A stretch of DNA of 64,000 nucleotides. Source: Diploptera punctata (lineage: Eukaryota > Arthropoda > Insecta > Blattodea > Blaberidae). The stretch is from the NCBI GenBank assembly GCA_030220185.1, contig JASPKZ010010239.1, positions 631,001 to 695,000 of the forward strand, in the 5' to 3' direction. Below are positions 21,735 through 32,864 of the stretch, one piece after another. Position numbers and translations under genes: made by a program. The notes beneath the pieces were generated by a model. It made no database searches. It had not been told where the DNA came from and saw only the letters and a program-made list of their open reading frames with translations. Each line of letters starts with the position of its first letter. Position 1 is the stretch's first letter.

Positions 21735-22815
21735 TAAGTAATGCCACGGGTGATTTTCAAATTTATCTCGAGAATTTGGAAATCAAGAGTGGCATTTGTT
21801 AGGACTATTTTAACGAATAAAATTAAGCTGTTTAGTCACAAATAATTATTTAAACATCCATCCATCCATAGTAATTCTGCCCGAAGGCAGGTCTTTCACT
21901 GCAATCATAGCATTTTTTCACGCTATGCTTACAGCTTTACTAGGGAATTGTAGGTGTGGTAGCTTCCCGTTGCTTTCCACACCGGTGAAGGATGATGATA
22001 TGATGATGATGATGATGGCCATATGATTTCGGGGACCGTTTGGGCCTTAAAGTTTTCCTGACATTTGTCTTACAGGTGAGGAAAAACCCCGATAAAAACC
22101 TCACCCAGAAAAACTGACCCGACCGGGATCGAACTCGGGCCCGCTGCGTGACAAGGCAGCACGCTACCTCGAGAACACAGCGGTGGACTATTTAAATATA
22201 GTTATTTTAAAATATTTATATATTTAATGTAAACGGCGATGTTTGAAAACAAATGAGAAACGTTTTTGTCAAGTTTTACTTGTTCATCATTGCAACCATA
22301 TCATATTTTTTATTGCCAAAGAATCCCAATATTATAAGAATGCACCCTAGTGGAGAAAAAATGAACCAACATTACAGGTTAATAATTTATTTCTAATGTC
22401 CTATGATGTAAATATGTCAATTATATTTTTCTGGAACGTGATTTCCTGGGAAATAATACGTTTAAGAAAGTGGAAACAGTGTTTTGTTTTTTTTTTCGTG
22501 GTATAATCAAGTGCTACAATTTTTATATTATCTCCCGCAAGCACTATCTGGTTACATTCGTTCACTATATATGCTATATGGTAGCCACATGCATTCTAGA
22601 ATTCATACATCTTAATATATAAATTGTTATATTCGACGTATTTCTTAGAGAGTCAGTCCCTGCAAAATACCTATTCAGAGTGTTAAATGAGGAGCTTGAT
22701 TTTAAAGTGATACAATTACATTAATAAAATCGAGGTGAAAAACGAATGTGATTGGTTGTAAATAAAAAAAATGAAATGTGATTGGTCATTGATTCCCATT
22801 TGGGGCATGAGTCAA
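21735..22815 (+). repeat. Rep1 interspersed repeat, copy 3, split by a SINE
   Basis: The most typical Rep1 copy: ATAAGTAATGCCACGGGTG, the CTCGAG hairpin, TTAACGAATAAAATTAAG, then GTGATTGG and TTTGGGGCATGAGT. A SINE-A interrupts it at 21855-22188. Confidence 0.8.
21855..22188 (-). mobile_element. SINE-A, full length, nested in Rep1
   Basis: Complete from the GTCCACCGCTGTG head (minus strand) to the TATGGATGGATGGAT tail. The TSD is TATTTAAA at 21847-21854 and 22189-22196, matching the Rep1 sequence interrupted. Confidence 0.92.
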
Positions 22816-22830
22816 TATAAAATCTTCGGA

Positions 22831-23008
22831 AATGTTGTCGTCGAGAAGGTCCTGACATTTAGCTGTTTTCTCATCCGGGGAGGCTTTTGTATAGTCAAAA
22901 TAGAATGTGATCCATAGTTATCATCCTTCTCCCGATAGGACGTGGCACTGAAACAGTCGGATGGCTTGTGACACGAAAAAGGACCTATAAGGTGAGGGAT
23001 TAAACTGT
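22831..23008 (+). mobile_element. SINE-B 3' fragment
   Basis: GTCGAGAAGGTCCTGACATT...CTCCCGATAGG...CCTATAAGGTGAGGGATTAA matches the second half of SINE-B. It abuts the end of the Rep1 copy. Confidence 0.75.
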
Positions 23009-23099
23009 ATTAATGAAAATGGAATGGATGAAATGTTTATCTGTACCTTCAAAGTTATTTAAATACATTCTATACTCGTATTAGTTCACAAAAGAAGTA

Positions 23100-23260
23100 T
23101 CCTATTAGCATCAGAAATAATTAAACATGAAACCAATCACAACATTAATAGAAAATTATAGAATAAATTTGAGAGACCATGTACTACGAATGCCAAGCAG
23201 TAGGTTGGGAAGAATTGTTTTATACTATAATCTGATGGGGCACAATAAATAAGCGATGTT
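23100..23260 (+). mobile_element. LINE-b fragment
   Basis: Translated, it reads NRLNLRDHVLRM-like (GAGAGACCATGTACTACG...) followed by PSSRLGRIVLYYN, the linker just before the LINE-b C-terminus. No upstream or downstream part is present. Confidence 0.55.
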
Positions 23261-23490
23261 TTTGATAAACAGGCGAATAAATCTTTGCCTAATTCCTAAA
23301 AATAATTTACCAAATAAAATATAAATTAATTCCTTATATACTAATTTAATCATTGACCTTTAAAGATATGGCGTGAGCAATTTTGAGTCGGAACAGACCA
23401 ACAGGTCTAATCGTTGGAGAAGAAGATGATGTACTGTTATTAGCAGCAAAATTAATTTTTGTACAATATAGGACTATACTTTTTTTTCAA

Positions 23491-23858
23491 TGCCCAGGTT
23501 GTCATTTCGATATGTCTGGTGGTATCTCCGGACACTGGCGTAATTGTAACCCACTTCTGAGTTTGGGGCGCCTGGAAGACGGAGGTACGCTGACTTGATG
23601 ATATGATGGGTGATGGTAATGATAGTGTTGCACCAGGAGAATCCTTCTTCCTAAACTTAATCTAAGGCGAATGTAAATGATGATGATTATGATGGCCAGA
23701 TGTTGTTCGGGTTCTTTTGGGTCTCAAAGGTGCCTGACATTTGTCTTACAGGTGAGGAAAAACCCCGAAAGAGACATCACGTAGGAAACTTGTTTCGACC
23801 GATATTTGAACTCGGGCCCGTAGCTTGACAAGGCAGCAAGCTACCTCGAGAACACCCA
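23491..23858 (-). mobile_element. SINE-C
   Basis: The minus-strand head (CTCGAGGTAGCTTGCTGCC, GAGTTCAAATATCGG) and centre are the same as in SINE-A. The tail is different: it contains CTTCCAGGCGCCCC and TCCGGAGATACCACCAGAC. The copy at 48687-49044 shares this tail. Confidence 0.8.
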
Positions 23859-23860
23859 CA

Positions 23861-23862
<2 letters not shown>

Positions 23863-23898
<36 letters not shown>
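23863..23898. repeat. (TA)n microsatellite between two SINEs
   Basis: Pure TA run joining the SINE-C head to the SINE-G head. Confidence 0.95.
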
Positions 23899-23900
<2 letters not shown>

Positions 23901-23901
<1 letters not shown>

Positions 23902-24205
23902 GGGGGGCACGCCGTAGCGTAGTGGTTAAGGCACTGAGCTACAAGCCGGGGGGGTCGAGGGTTCAAGTCCCGTTGGGATCAGGATTTTTAAACTGACCCA
24001 AACCCTCTGGCGGCACTATGGCCCTGGGGTCGACTCAGCCTCTAACGGAAATGAGTACCAGACGCTTGTTCTGGGGTAAAGGCGGCCGTCACGCAGGGCT
24101 GACAACCCGGCTGACATCAAGTGCCGATTGTCTAGAAAAAGTGGCAGCCTTAACCTCCTACTACCCCAAAGGCCTCCTGAGGCCTGTTGTGGGATCACTT
24201 TTTTT
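23901..24205 (+). mobile_element. SINE-G, full length
   Basis: Same family as 21267-21574, from GGGGGGCACGCCGTAGCG to CCTGTTGTGGGATCAC plus a short T run. Flanked by TA repeats on both sides, so it probably landed in a (TA)n target. Confidence 0.92.
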
Positions 24206-24219
24206 ATATATATATATAT

Positions 24220-25000
24220 ATATAAACACACACGAACATATAGCCTGTAGGGCTATATTGAGACAAATTATATATTTTATATCACTAATAATGCATTTAT
24301 TATAAATTTGTAAATGGGAATGGATATTGTGCCGTTTATTAACTTTTAGTCAGTTTTTAAGAAGCTAGACTATATACGAGTATAAAATATGAGGGTTTTC
24401 TAGTGAGCCCTGCTTCTAGTAACGTAGGCATAAATACAAATTTACAACTCTCCCTTTATGTTTTTGTTATGTGCGCAATTTTCCCAGAAAGCTCCTCGAT
24501 TGGTTCGTTTTGATCATGGATGTTACATACATTCGTCATAATACAGAAATTCCCCTTCCCGAAGTTCAGTTATCGGCGAAATCGTATTTCTTGCGATGCA
24601 GAGTGCTTCGTTTTGACGATGAGGACAGTTTTGTGGTCGAATAACTGCAGATTGGCCAAGAAACCATAACGCATGTCTGACATCTGCATTGCAGGAGTAA
24701 AGCGGGAAGTAATAGCAGAGGGTTTCTTTCATTTCCGCAGCTCCCTCTGCCTATGATTTATCAGCGCTGACCAGTCGTTCTCGCCGATAGCAGCAGCGTC
24801 TTCATTGCTAGATCATCTACACTCACATTACAACGTTCATCCGCCCCATCGCATCGGCTTCTTTACAAATAACTTATTATTGCACAATCCTTTTCTTGCT
24901 GTTTGACGTCACCCCAATAATCACATCTTATCTCCTTTATTGTTTTATTATATCTGTGATAAATACATATAATAGTTTATTCTCACACAGAGGACTGAAG
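24220..25000. other. apparently single-copy stretch, no gene seen
   Basis: The part at 24470-24910 is less AT-rich, does not match anything else in the window and contains a CRE-like TGACGTCA at about 24905. The open frame at 24523-24732 (minus) has no recognisable domain. It could be host regulatory or exonic DNA, but nothing proves it. Confidence 0.35.
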
Positions 25001-25210
25001 TTCGATTCCCGGCTGGTTCAATACAGAAACTGATCGATCTTTAACATGATTAAATGTTTACGCTATTGAATCATAAATATTGGCGAAATACTAAATGTTC
25101 GTGCCAGCTAATTAAATCTGTCGGACCATGCGTCAACGTAAGTTATTAATTTATAATGTGTAATTCAACATTAATTTAAGTTTTTCTAATATTTTATTCG
25201 CTTCGTCGTT

Positions 25211-25627
25211 TTAGTTTAACGACTCACTTTTATAAACACTTTTATATGTGACACGCCACCCAGGCATAACAGTGACACCTCCTCACTGGAGGGATATTAA
25301 ACTTTGGATCACATACACACTTTTATGATCACAAAATGACATATAGAGTCTCCCTGAACGAGTGATCAGATTAATACGTGGTCTCCTCCGAGACAACACA
25401 AAATTAAGACATTAACACGAAACACACCATTCAGACACACAATTATACCAAACATGGCGAACATGATAACGATAATTATGATGACTAGATGATATTCGGG
25501 GATGTTTGGGCCTTAAAATCCTGGCATTTGTCTCATATAAAAAAAACAAAACAAATCACCCAAGAAACGTGTCCCGACCAGGGATCGAACCCGGGCCTTC
25601 TGCATACGAGGCTCTGAGACCACATCA
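25211..25627 (-). mobile_element. SINE-B, full length
   Basis: Minus-strand head CTCAGAGCCTCGTATGC with B box GGTTCGATCCCTGG, then the shared centre and the B tail ending near GTGAGTCGTTAAACTA. Central A-rich expansion at 25540-25555. Confidence 0.82.
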
Positions 25628-25913
25628 GGGCTTTATCACAAATAGTAAATACATTGAACTAACATATCTTATAGGGTAAATTGCAATGGGTAAAAACACA
25701 TGATAAAATTTCGTAATTGTATCGGTAAAAAAATAATATTTTAAAATATAGAACTACAAATTAATATCTGTGAAGTACAGTCATGCGGCAATACCAAGCT
25801 GCGAAAGATGGTGTTTTACAAGTATTATTTTATAATTTGACATTTTATAGTTTTATATTATGATTATAAATTGTTCTGTCTAAAGAAATATATTTTTTTA
25901 TTTTGAAAAAGGC
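25628..25913. other. no gene seen
   Basis: AT-rich DNA between two oppositely oriented SINE-B copies. Confidence 0.5.
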
Positions 25914-25923
25914 TATGATAATT

Positions 25924-26356
25924 GTACACCGTTGCAGTCTTGGGATAGAGTCGCTTGTTCGTAGCCTGCGGGTTCCGCTTCGAACCCCAGCCGGGGCAAG
26001 TTTTCCGTGTGATATTTTTGGGTTTTCATTACCTGTAAAACAATGGCAGAAATGTGAAGGCCGAACGGATCTCGAACTTCATCGGTCATTACAATCATCA
26101 TTATCATATTAGTCATGTTCAGTATGTGTGTGTGAATGGTTTGTTTCGTCTTAATGTTGTGTTGTCTCGCAGAAGGACCTGACATTGAGCTGATCACTAA
26201 TTCGGGGAGGGCCTCTTTTTCCTTGTGTGGTCAAAAAAGTTTGTGTGAGATCTAAAGTTTAAAACCCTTCTCCCGACAGGTCATTGTAAAGCCCGGGAAC
26301 TTGTGGTATGTAAAATACCTATAAGGTGAGAGGTTAAACTACGATAAGAAGAAGTT
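25924..26356 (+). mobile_element. SINE-B, full length
   Basis: Head CGTTGCAGTCTTGGG...GCTTCGAACCCC, centre ATTACCTGTAAAACA, and tail GAGCTGATCACTAATTCGGG...CCTATAAGGTGAGAGGTT. TSD TATGATAATT at 25914-25923 and 26357-26366. Confidence 0.88.
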
Positions 26357-26366
26357 TATGATAATT

Positions 26367-26689
26367 TATTTAGGTATTCCAGCAGCAGATTTAAAATATG
26401 CCATCTTACAATTCATAACAATTCATAGGTTTTTAGAAACTTATTATCTGATCATCACATTCAATTGTACAATGTCCCTCAATGTAATAATAGTTTTGTT
26501 TTTAAATTAATATTAACCATAACGGAGAGATGACAGTGTTGTGGATAGTATTTTGATTTACGACGCTCTTTAACATTTAAGGTCATTAACGATGAAGTTA
26601 AGAGCAGAGCATGAAAGAAACGATAAATTTTGTTCAAAGATCTCAGACTTGAGATTATATTACGTGTCGTACATTTACGAGGCAGGACT
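26367..26689. other. no gene seen
   Basis: AT-rich, featureless. Confidence 0.45.
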
Positions 26690-27710
26690 CACAACTTTAC
26701 TCTCCTTCCGAAGGATAGAGCCTTCACCTTGTCAAGGTGGATTGCCTTGTGTGCTTAAATGACCCGAGAACTGTACTGGCGGTTGCATTGCTGCCGTAAG
26801 AATTTCGGATGCCGGACAGGTCGAATGGGATAAGCAAGACAAAAAAGTATTTCCGTCGAAAGAGTAAAAATATAGCCGTCAAGATACTCGAACATGGGCT
26901 TCATTGCGTAAAATTTTCTGGAGGTAAAATAATCCCCCCTGTGATTCTCCGAGCGGTGACTACTTCAGGAAATCCATGGAAAAGGCTTAAACACAGGGAC
27001 ATATTCCAAGGAACATGGTATCTTAGGACATTATATGCTAGTGGGGCACGAGAAATATCAACGTGCAAATCATAAATAAATCACAATCTGATATAATCGA
27101 TTTATAGGAAGTTAGAGGATTAGGACAAGGTAGTCAGGAATCTGGCAGCTTTGCATTGTTATGGGGATGCAGCGAGACCAGAATTCGGAAAGCTTTTATT
27201 AGTCCGAGGGAGAATCCTCTCCGCTATACGAGATGTTAAATTTGTCACCGATAGGATATAATACATAACTTTTAAGGGTAAACGACATGACTTCGTAATC
27301 GTAAATACACATGGTTCAACAGAAGATATGGATGACAAGATCAAAGACGAGTTCTATGAAGAATTGCAATGCGTATTTCATAGTCTTTCACGATATCATT
27401 TGAAAATTATACTAAGGAATTTTAATGTAAAAGTTGTTTGGAAAGATATATTCAGGTCAACAATACGCAAATTCAGTCTTCATGAAGATAGTAATGACAT
27501 CAAGGTATATTATCGTTAAGAGCAAAACATTCCAGCGAAAGGGTACTCATAAACATACCTGGAAGTCTCCAGATGGTGAAACTCGAAACCAGATATGTCA
27601 TGTGTTAGTGATAAACACTGACACCAAAACATAATAGACTTAGATCAGTTAGAGGGACAGACTACAATTCGGATCATCATCTCTTCAAGGTGAAAATCAG
27701 AGAACTGTAA
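26690..27710 (+). mobile_element. LINE 5' region with endonuclease remnant
   Basis: The 5' UTR-like part (CACCTTGTCAAGGTGGATTG, then GTGATTCTCCGAGCGGTGAC) leads into GTWYLRTLYASGA, a decayed form of the GTWNVR start of APE-type endonucleases. Downstream frames (27328-27634 and nearby) give KDEFYEELQCVF, HLKIILRNFNVKVVWKD and THKHTWKSPDGETRNQI. These match the second half of the endonuclease domain, in which the usual GDFN motif has become RNFN. Frameshifts and stops make it dead. The reverse transcriptase part is absent. Confidence 0.8.
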
Positions 27711-27714
27711 TCAC

Positions 27715-28167
27715 TTATGAGAGGAACAAACGCTAAAGATGATTATGGAAAAATTGAATATATAAAATGAGAAATGATGAATACATATCTACATATCACT
27801 TTTTTAATGTTTTTCTATTTACATTTTAAGTCTAGTATAGTATGTCAAGATCATGTTACCAAGGAAATGTTACTGAAATGAAATTACAAGAAAAAAGTTT
27901 TAGTTTAAATGTACTAAATTCAAGTTTAAATATCCTCCAAGGATAGAGATGTCCAAAAGAAATATATCACTGCTAAAAGTTGAGGTTCTATGTTATCAAC
28001 ATTATTCTCACAACAGGGATGGAACCAAAAAAATATTGTAAATTTGAGAATCCACCAGAATGCAATGCCAGATGCCTTACTAATGCTGATTTGGAACACA
28101 AATGTGACTTGAGTTTTCATTTGTATCCATCTGATGGAGCAGCGATCCACTGAAAGGAAGTGGTATA

Positions 28168-28207
<40 letters not shown>

Positions 28208-29465
28208 TCAAATATCATCTAATAGAACCATCGTTTATATTTTGAGACATGGTATGGAAGTCATTGGATATCAGGGGGTTTTTATAAAAATTCCAGAAAG
28301 AATTTTCTTGTAGAATATGATAAATCTGCATCAAATTGGAATAACAAAAGCGACAAATACTTTTAATCACACATTTTCGGAAAATCAAGTAAAGGACAGT
28401 TTAATAAATGGTAAAAACACGATTGTTAAAATAAAAGTGGGCCAAATGATTTTTGGACATTAAGGCTAATTGGATGTAAGGCTATAAAATACTAAACATA
28501 TTTAATGATGGACACTGGACGAAAATTCCTATAGCCGGATTTTTATGTCCTGAAAGAATTGAGTGACTCCAGTCAGTTCTGAATCCCCGAACGTCGCCAG
28601 TATCAGAGACGAGTAGGGTAACCATTATTTTTCCATCTGAAACGACACAATTTTATTCTCTTCAAGTTGTGATCAATATCATGTAATCATCTAAGCTTTG
28701 GCTTTCCTGTCTATCTTTTACCACCCGGTTTGCCATTGGAAAGTTTTTTTAACCATTCTATCATTGTACATTCATATGAATCAGAATATTATTTTACTTT
28801 TAATTAAATCCATGATATTTTGTTTATCATACTTTTTTAGTTCTTTAATTGATCTTATTTTCTAAATGTCAATTTCCTAAATCTATAATAAAATAAATAT
28901 TAAGAAAACATAACAAATCTGACGCATCGAATCGTTTTTGTACCGACGAAACGAAAAGATTTCCCCAGGAAATAATAAATGTTGCACTAATACACGGCGA
29001 GTTGTTTCTGGAGCATTAAATCCTCAGCCCGTGAAATGAAAGTCACAAACACTTTGCATATTCACCAGGGAAATGTCTCATTCCTTTCCTTGCGCACTGC
29101 GAAATGTAAGTTCATCTTACTCAAAGTGAAGCAAATAAAAGTTACATCAGAATTCCTCGTTTCCTAATGTCAGAATGTGGACAATCTCCATAATTTTGTG
29201 TCAGAAGGTAATAGCGACCTAAGTACATCAGTAATGTTGTAGAGGTTTCGAACTAGTAGCTCAGCTCCTTTTTTCTCAAAAAGTGTTAGTTTTACATCCT
29301 TTATCATTTTACTTTCCTGTCATATTTTAAAGACATATGACTTATGGACCATGGGAGAGCGAGAAAATTTTGATCACTTTCAGAAGAAAATCATAACACA
29401 CGGACTTATTCTAAAAGGAAATAAATACTTAATTTGAAATACAGAAATGTTTCTAATACATTTAA
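27715..29465. other. no gene seen; (TA)n at 28166-28205
   Basis: A long AT-rich stretch. The 27926-28150 minus-strand frame and the plus-strand text around 28020-28140 look somewhat protein-like but match no family I know. A (TA)n tract lies at 28166-28205. Confidence 0.4.
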
Positions 29466-29469
29466 AAAA

Positions 29470-29675
29470 ATATATTGCCAGAGAAAAGATTGCCTAAAAT
29501 TGTTATGGAATGGATCCCAATAGAATGGAGGAAGAGAGGAAGACCGCAGAAAACTTGAATATAAAGGGTACAATAGTTATGAATATCAGATGATTGGAGG
29601 AAGATCAATGGATGGACAGAGAGGAATGGCGTTTGGTTTCCGGAAGACATCGGCAGCTGCGATGATACCGGATGA

Positions 29676-29678
<3 letters not shown>
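29470..29678 (+). mobile_element. LINE-b-type 3' end fragment
   Basis: CCTAAAATTGTTATGGAATG, then GGAGGAAGAGAGGAAGACC, CAATGGATGGACAGAGAGG and CATGATACCGG-like GATGATACCGGATGATGAT. The same order is seen at 55070-55350. It is the last ~70 codons of a LINE with an (ATG)n tail, with stops. Confidence 0.75.

Positions 29679-29706
<28 letters not shown>
29678..29706. repeat. (TA)n microsatellite
   Basis: TA run following the (ATG)n end of the LINE. Confidence 0.93.
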
Positions 29707-29709
29707 CGC

Positions 29710-30181
29710 TCAGCCCATACACAGGTCTTAAAAATCAGTATATTGACAAGATTACAATAATGTGTCCAATTGTGACATCATAAAGGAAAAGAAAACGTAT
29801 TTAATAAATTTTCTCAAGAACAAACTTCGGCAGAACGTCAACATAGGTGACGTCATTATATCAGAATAGGATCGACGTATTTCAGTTTCTTTCTACAATA
29901 TATCTAGATCAGTCGTGTAAATGGTGACGCCTGGGTCAACTCTCGTACCGTTAGTGAAAATGCAGATTTTATGCTATGTTATTAAGTTTATTTTTTAATA
30001 TCAGTGTTAAAACAATTTCGTGTTTAACTTTTCAAGTTTTGCGGACTGTATTTTCTAAGTCTGGTCCTATGTTTTCCCGTTCTCTATACTAAGGACACTC
30101 TTGTATCGTATTCCGGACTATGTAGACTAACACAATAATTTTGTTTAGTAAATACTTGGCATTTTGAGTAGATATATTTAT
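29710..30181. other. no gene seen
   Basis: AT-rich DNA before the tRNA-like array. Confidence 0.5.
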
Positions 30182-30239
30182 ATTATTGATTTCGTACATC
30201 TCAATGATGGATAAATCATATTTGAAGAGAAAAATTATA

Positions 30240-30313
30240 CGCTCAGACCGGGACTTGAAGCCGGGACCCTTGGTTCTCTAGACCAAGTGCTCTACCAACT
30301 GAGCTACCTGAGC
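30240..30313 (-). tRNA. tRNA-like gene, array copy 1, inverted
   Basis: Cloverleaf-like: acceptor GCTCAGG pairs with TCTGAGC, D stem GCTC/GAGC. The T arm reads CCGGC TTCAAGT CCCGG, so one pair (C-C) is lost compared with the other copies. The anticodon stem is CTTGG/CCAAG with a 9-base loop; pairing one more T-A gives a 7-base loop CTAGAGA with AGA at the anticodon position. Identity is uncertain. A run of five A on the plus strand (T run on the RNA strand) follows the 3' end and could end polymerase III transcription. Confidence 0.5.
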
Positions 30314-30461
30314 AAGTACCGATTGTAATGTATACTTTCCCAAATATGTCTTCTTAATAAAAAGGAGCCGCCATTTGCAAGATAGAAGCATGGCTTCACA
30401 GCATTTGGTGGATGGGAATTACAATGTATATAGAGAAAGATTTGCGTTTAGATCGGTACTT

Positions 30462-30535
30462 GCTCAGGTAGCTCAGTTGGTAGAGCACTTGGTCTAGAGA
30501 ACCAAGGGTCCCGGGTTCAAGTCCCGGTCTGAGCG
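30462..30535 (+). tRNA. tRNA-like gene, array copy 2
   Basis: Best-formed copy with copy 5. All acceptor pairs are present (one G-T), T stem CCGGG/CCCGG intact, B box GGTTCAAGTCC, and TTTTT at 30540-30544 just downstream. It has the same odd anticodon loop as copy 1. A canonical serine tRNA (AGA) would need a long variable arm, which is absent. Confidence 0.55.
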
Positions 30536-30758
30536 TATAATTTTTCTCTTCAAATATGATTTATCCATCATTGAGATGTACGAAATCAATAATAAAAACT
30601 TGGAAAAAGCCGTACTGGCTGTAATGTATTAATTCCCAAATATGTCTTCTTAATAAAAAAGGAGCCGCCATTTGCAAGATAGAAGCATGGCTTCACAGCA
30701 TTTGGTGGATGGGAATTACAATGTATATAGAGAAAGGTTTGCGTTTAGATCGGTACTT

Positions 30759-30833
30759 GCTCAGGTAGCTCAGTTGGTAGAGCACTTGGTCTAGAGAACC
30801 AAGGGTCCCGGGTTCAAGTCCCGGTCTTGAGCG
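30759..30833 (+). tRNA. tRNA-like gene, array copy 3
   Basis: As copy 2 but with an extra T in the 3' acceptor strand (TCTTGAGC), which bulges the acceptor stem. Confidence 0.45.
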
Positions 30834-31059
30834 TATAATTTTTCTCTTCAAATATGATTTATCCATCATTGAGATGTACGAAATCAATAATAAAAACTTG
30901 GGAAAAAGCCGTACTGGCTGTTTGTAATGTATAATTCCCAAATATGTCTTCTTAATAAAAAGGAGCCGCCATCTGCAAGATAGAAGCATGGCTTCACAGC
31001 ATTTGGTGGATGGGAATTACAATGTATATAGAGAAAGATTTGCGTTTAGATCGGTACTT

Positions 31060-31134
31060 GCCAGGTAGCTCAGTTGGTAGAGCACTTGGTCTAGAGAGAC
31101 CAAGGGGTCCCGGGTTCACGTCCCGGTCTGAGCG
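31060..31134 (+). tRNA. tRNA-like gene, array copy 4, damaged
   Basis: Two bases are missing from the 5' acceptor strand (GCCAGG), and there are changes in the anticodon stem (GAGAGACC) and T loop (TTCACGT). Most likely non-functional. Confidence 0.4.
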
Positions 31135-31358
31135 TATAATTTTTCTCTTCAAAATAGGATTTATCCATCATTGAGATGTACGAAATCAATATATAAAACT
31201 TGGAAAAAAAGCCGTACTGGGTGTAATGTATAATTCCCAAATATGTCTTCTTAATAAAAAGGAGCCGCCATTTGCAAGATAGAAGCATGGCTTCACAGCA
31301 TTTGGTGGATGGGAATTACAATGTATATAGAGAAAGATTTGCGTTTAGATCGGTACTT

Positions 31359-31432
31359 GCTCAGGTAGCTCAGGTGGTAGAGCACTTGGTCTAGAGAACC
31401 AAGGGTCCCGGGTTCAAGTCCCGGTCTGAGCG
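31359..31432 (+). tRNA. tRNA-like gene, array copy 5
   Basis: As copy 2 except AGGTGG in the D loop in place of AGTTGG. TTTTT follows the 3' end. Confidence 0.5.
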
Positions 31433-31456
31433 TATAATTTTTCTCTTCAAATAAGA

Positions 31457-32115
31457 TATTTATAGTTTTCTTCCTTTCTTTTTACCTTTATTTACTTCTC
31501 CCTTTGTTGGTTGTACATGTGCCCCTTGTCATCCAGTCATTACAGGTTATGACATGTCGCGAAATGCCGCGAGAGGATTTTAAACATGCTCTTTTAACCA
31601 TCCAAGAACGTGGTGTGTTTCCGTTGGATGAGTTCAATGTGTGATTATGTATTTGTTCGTTAAACGTGGAATACAAATAGGCACGAACGGCCAAATCGGC
31701 CAGTGCGTACTTTATTTTAAATATAGGTTGTGCACTTTTTCGAACATCTATATATTCCACCGTTAGTGGAGTTGAAATCTAGACTAACAGGGATGCGACA
31801 CAAAGAACACAGCAATATATGTGCTAAAGTATTCGCACCGTAACAAATTTCTCATTTGTTTTATCATTAGGCCTTCATGCATTAAATAATTATACATAAT
31901 AGCTAGAGTGTTAATAGAAAGCACGGAACAAATTTAAGGCGCAAAAGAGCACTTCAATATAAGTAATTAAATAACTAATGATTTGAGAATAAACTATTGA
32001 ATGCAGATGCCAGGACTGAGTACATTAATTTCAATATTACATTCGTAATTAGCCGATATTGCACGGAAAAAATCCCATAATGTGTTTTTAGTGAGAGGAA
32101 CCCTTACTGCAATGT
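31457..32115. other. no gene seen
   Basis: The 90-codon minus-strand frame at 31488-31760 has no recognisable domain. The rest is AT-rich. Confidence 0.4.
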
Positions 32116-32853
32116 ATATAGTGTTCATTATATAGGTTGCACGGGGTTTTAAAGTGACTATTTATCTCATGCCCGAAATAGCAGTCAATGAACAATCGTA
32201 TTTCAATTAATTTTGATTTAAAACCAATCACAATCGTTTTTCGTCTCTATTTTATCACTTTCATTTTATCGCTTTCAATTTATCAAGTGGCTCGCAGATT
32301 GTATTTTATCGCTTTCTATTTATCAAGTGGCTCGCAGATTGTATATAGCTATAGTGCACGTATGTGACCAGATTCTGCTTGCGGGTATTAATAGAAAAAC
32401 ATTCGTAGCAATTGATTATACCATAAAAAACACGGTTTATACTTTCTTAAACGTATTATTTCTCAGGCATTAAGGTTGTAGAAAAATATAATTGACATAT
32501 TTTCCCTACATCATAAGACATCAGAAATTAATTATTAACCTGTAATGACATGTTTCAGTTTTTCTCCACTGAGGTGCATACCTACAATATTGCGATTCTA
32601 TTTGACAATAAATATGGAACTGATTGCTATGATAAACAAATGTAATATAACGTTTCTCATTTGTTTTCAAATATCACTGTTTACATTATATATATATATA
32701 TATATATATATTTGTAAATATTTTAAAATAACTATATTTAAATAATGATTTGTGAGTAAACAGCTTAATTTTATTCGTTAAATAGTCCTAACAAATGCCA
32801 CTCTTGATTTACAAATTCTCTAGATCAATTGGAAATCGCTCCTGGCATTACTA
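32116..32853 (-). repeat. Rep1 interspersed repeat, copy 4, with a local tandem duplication
   Basis: Reversed relative to copies 1-3. It carries the GGCATGAGATAAATAGTC end, TTAACGAATAAAATTAAG and the hairpin start. A segment TTATCAAGTGGCTCGCAGAT occurs twice about 46 bases apart (about 32275-32345). A (TA)n run sits at 32688-32711. Confidence 0.78.
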
Positions 32854-32864
32854 ATGAGAAAATT

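Larger units (their letters stand above)
30182..31456 (+). repeat. tandem array of ~298-bp units, each with a tRNA-like gene; first unit partly inverted
   Basis: Four direct units (tRNA starts at 30462, 30759, 31060 and 31359; spacing 297, 301 and 299) share the sequence before, inside and after the tRNA. This includes GGAGCCGCCATTTGC and CAGCATTTGGTGGATGGG. The first unit carries the tRNA and its 3' flank in reverse (30182-30323 mirrors 30452-30595) but the rest of the unit in direct order. The array ends at TTCAAATAAGATATTT. Confidence 0.93.

Noticed and set aside
27926..28150. Cys/Trp-rich 74-codon frame resembling a small secreted or membrane protein
   Set aside because: No start context, no conserved family pattern I recognise, and no neighbouring gene structure.
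30693..31288. Minus-strand frames of 98 and 65 codons repeated across the tRNA-like array
   Set aside because: They follow the tandem unit through the antisense of a tRNA-like gene and have no domain.
30182..31456. CRISPR-like array (regular repeats)
   Set aside because: The repeat unit is ~298 bp with no short repeat/variable spacer pattern, in an animal genome.
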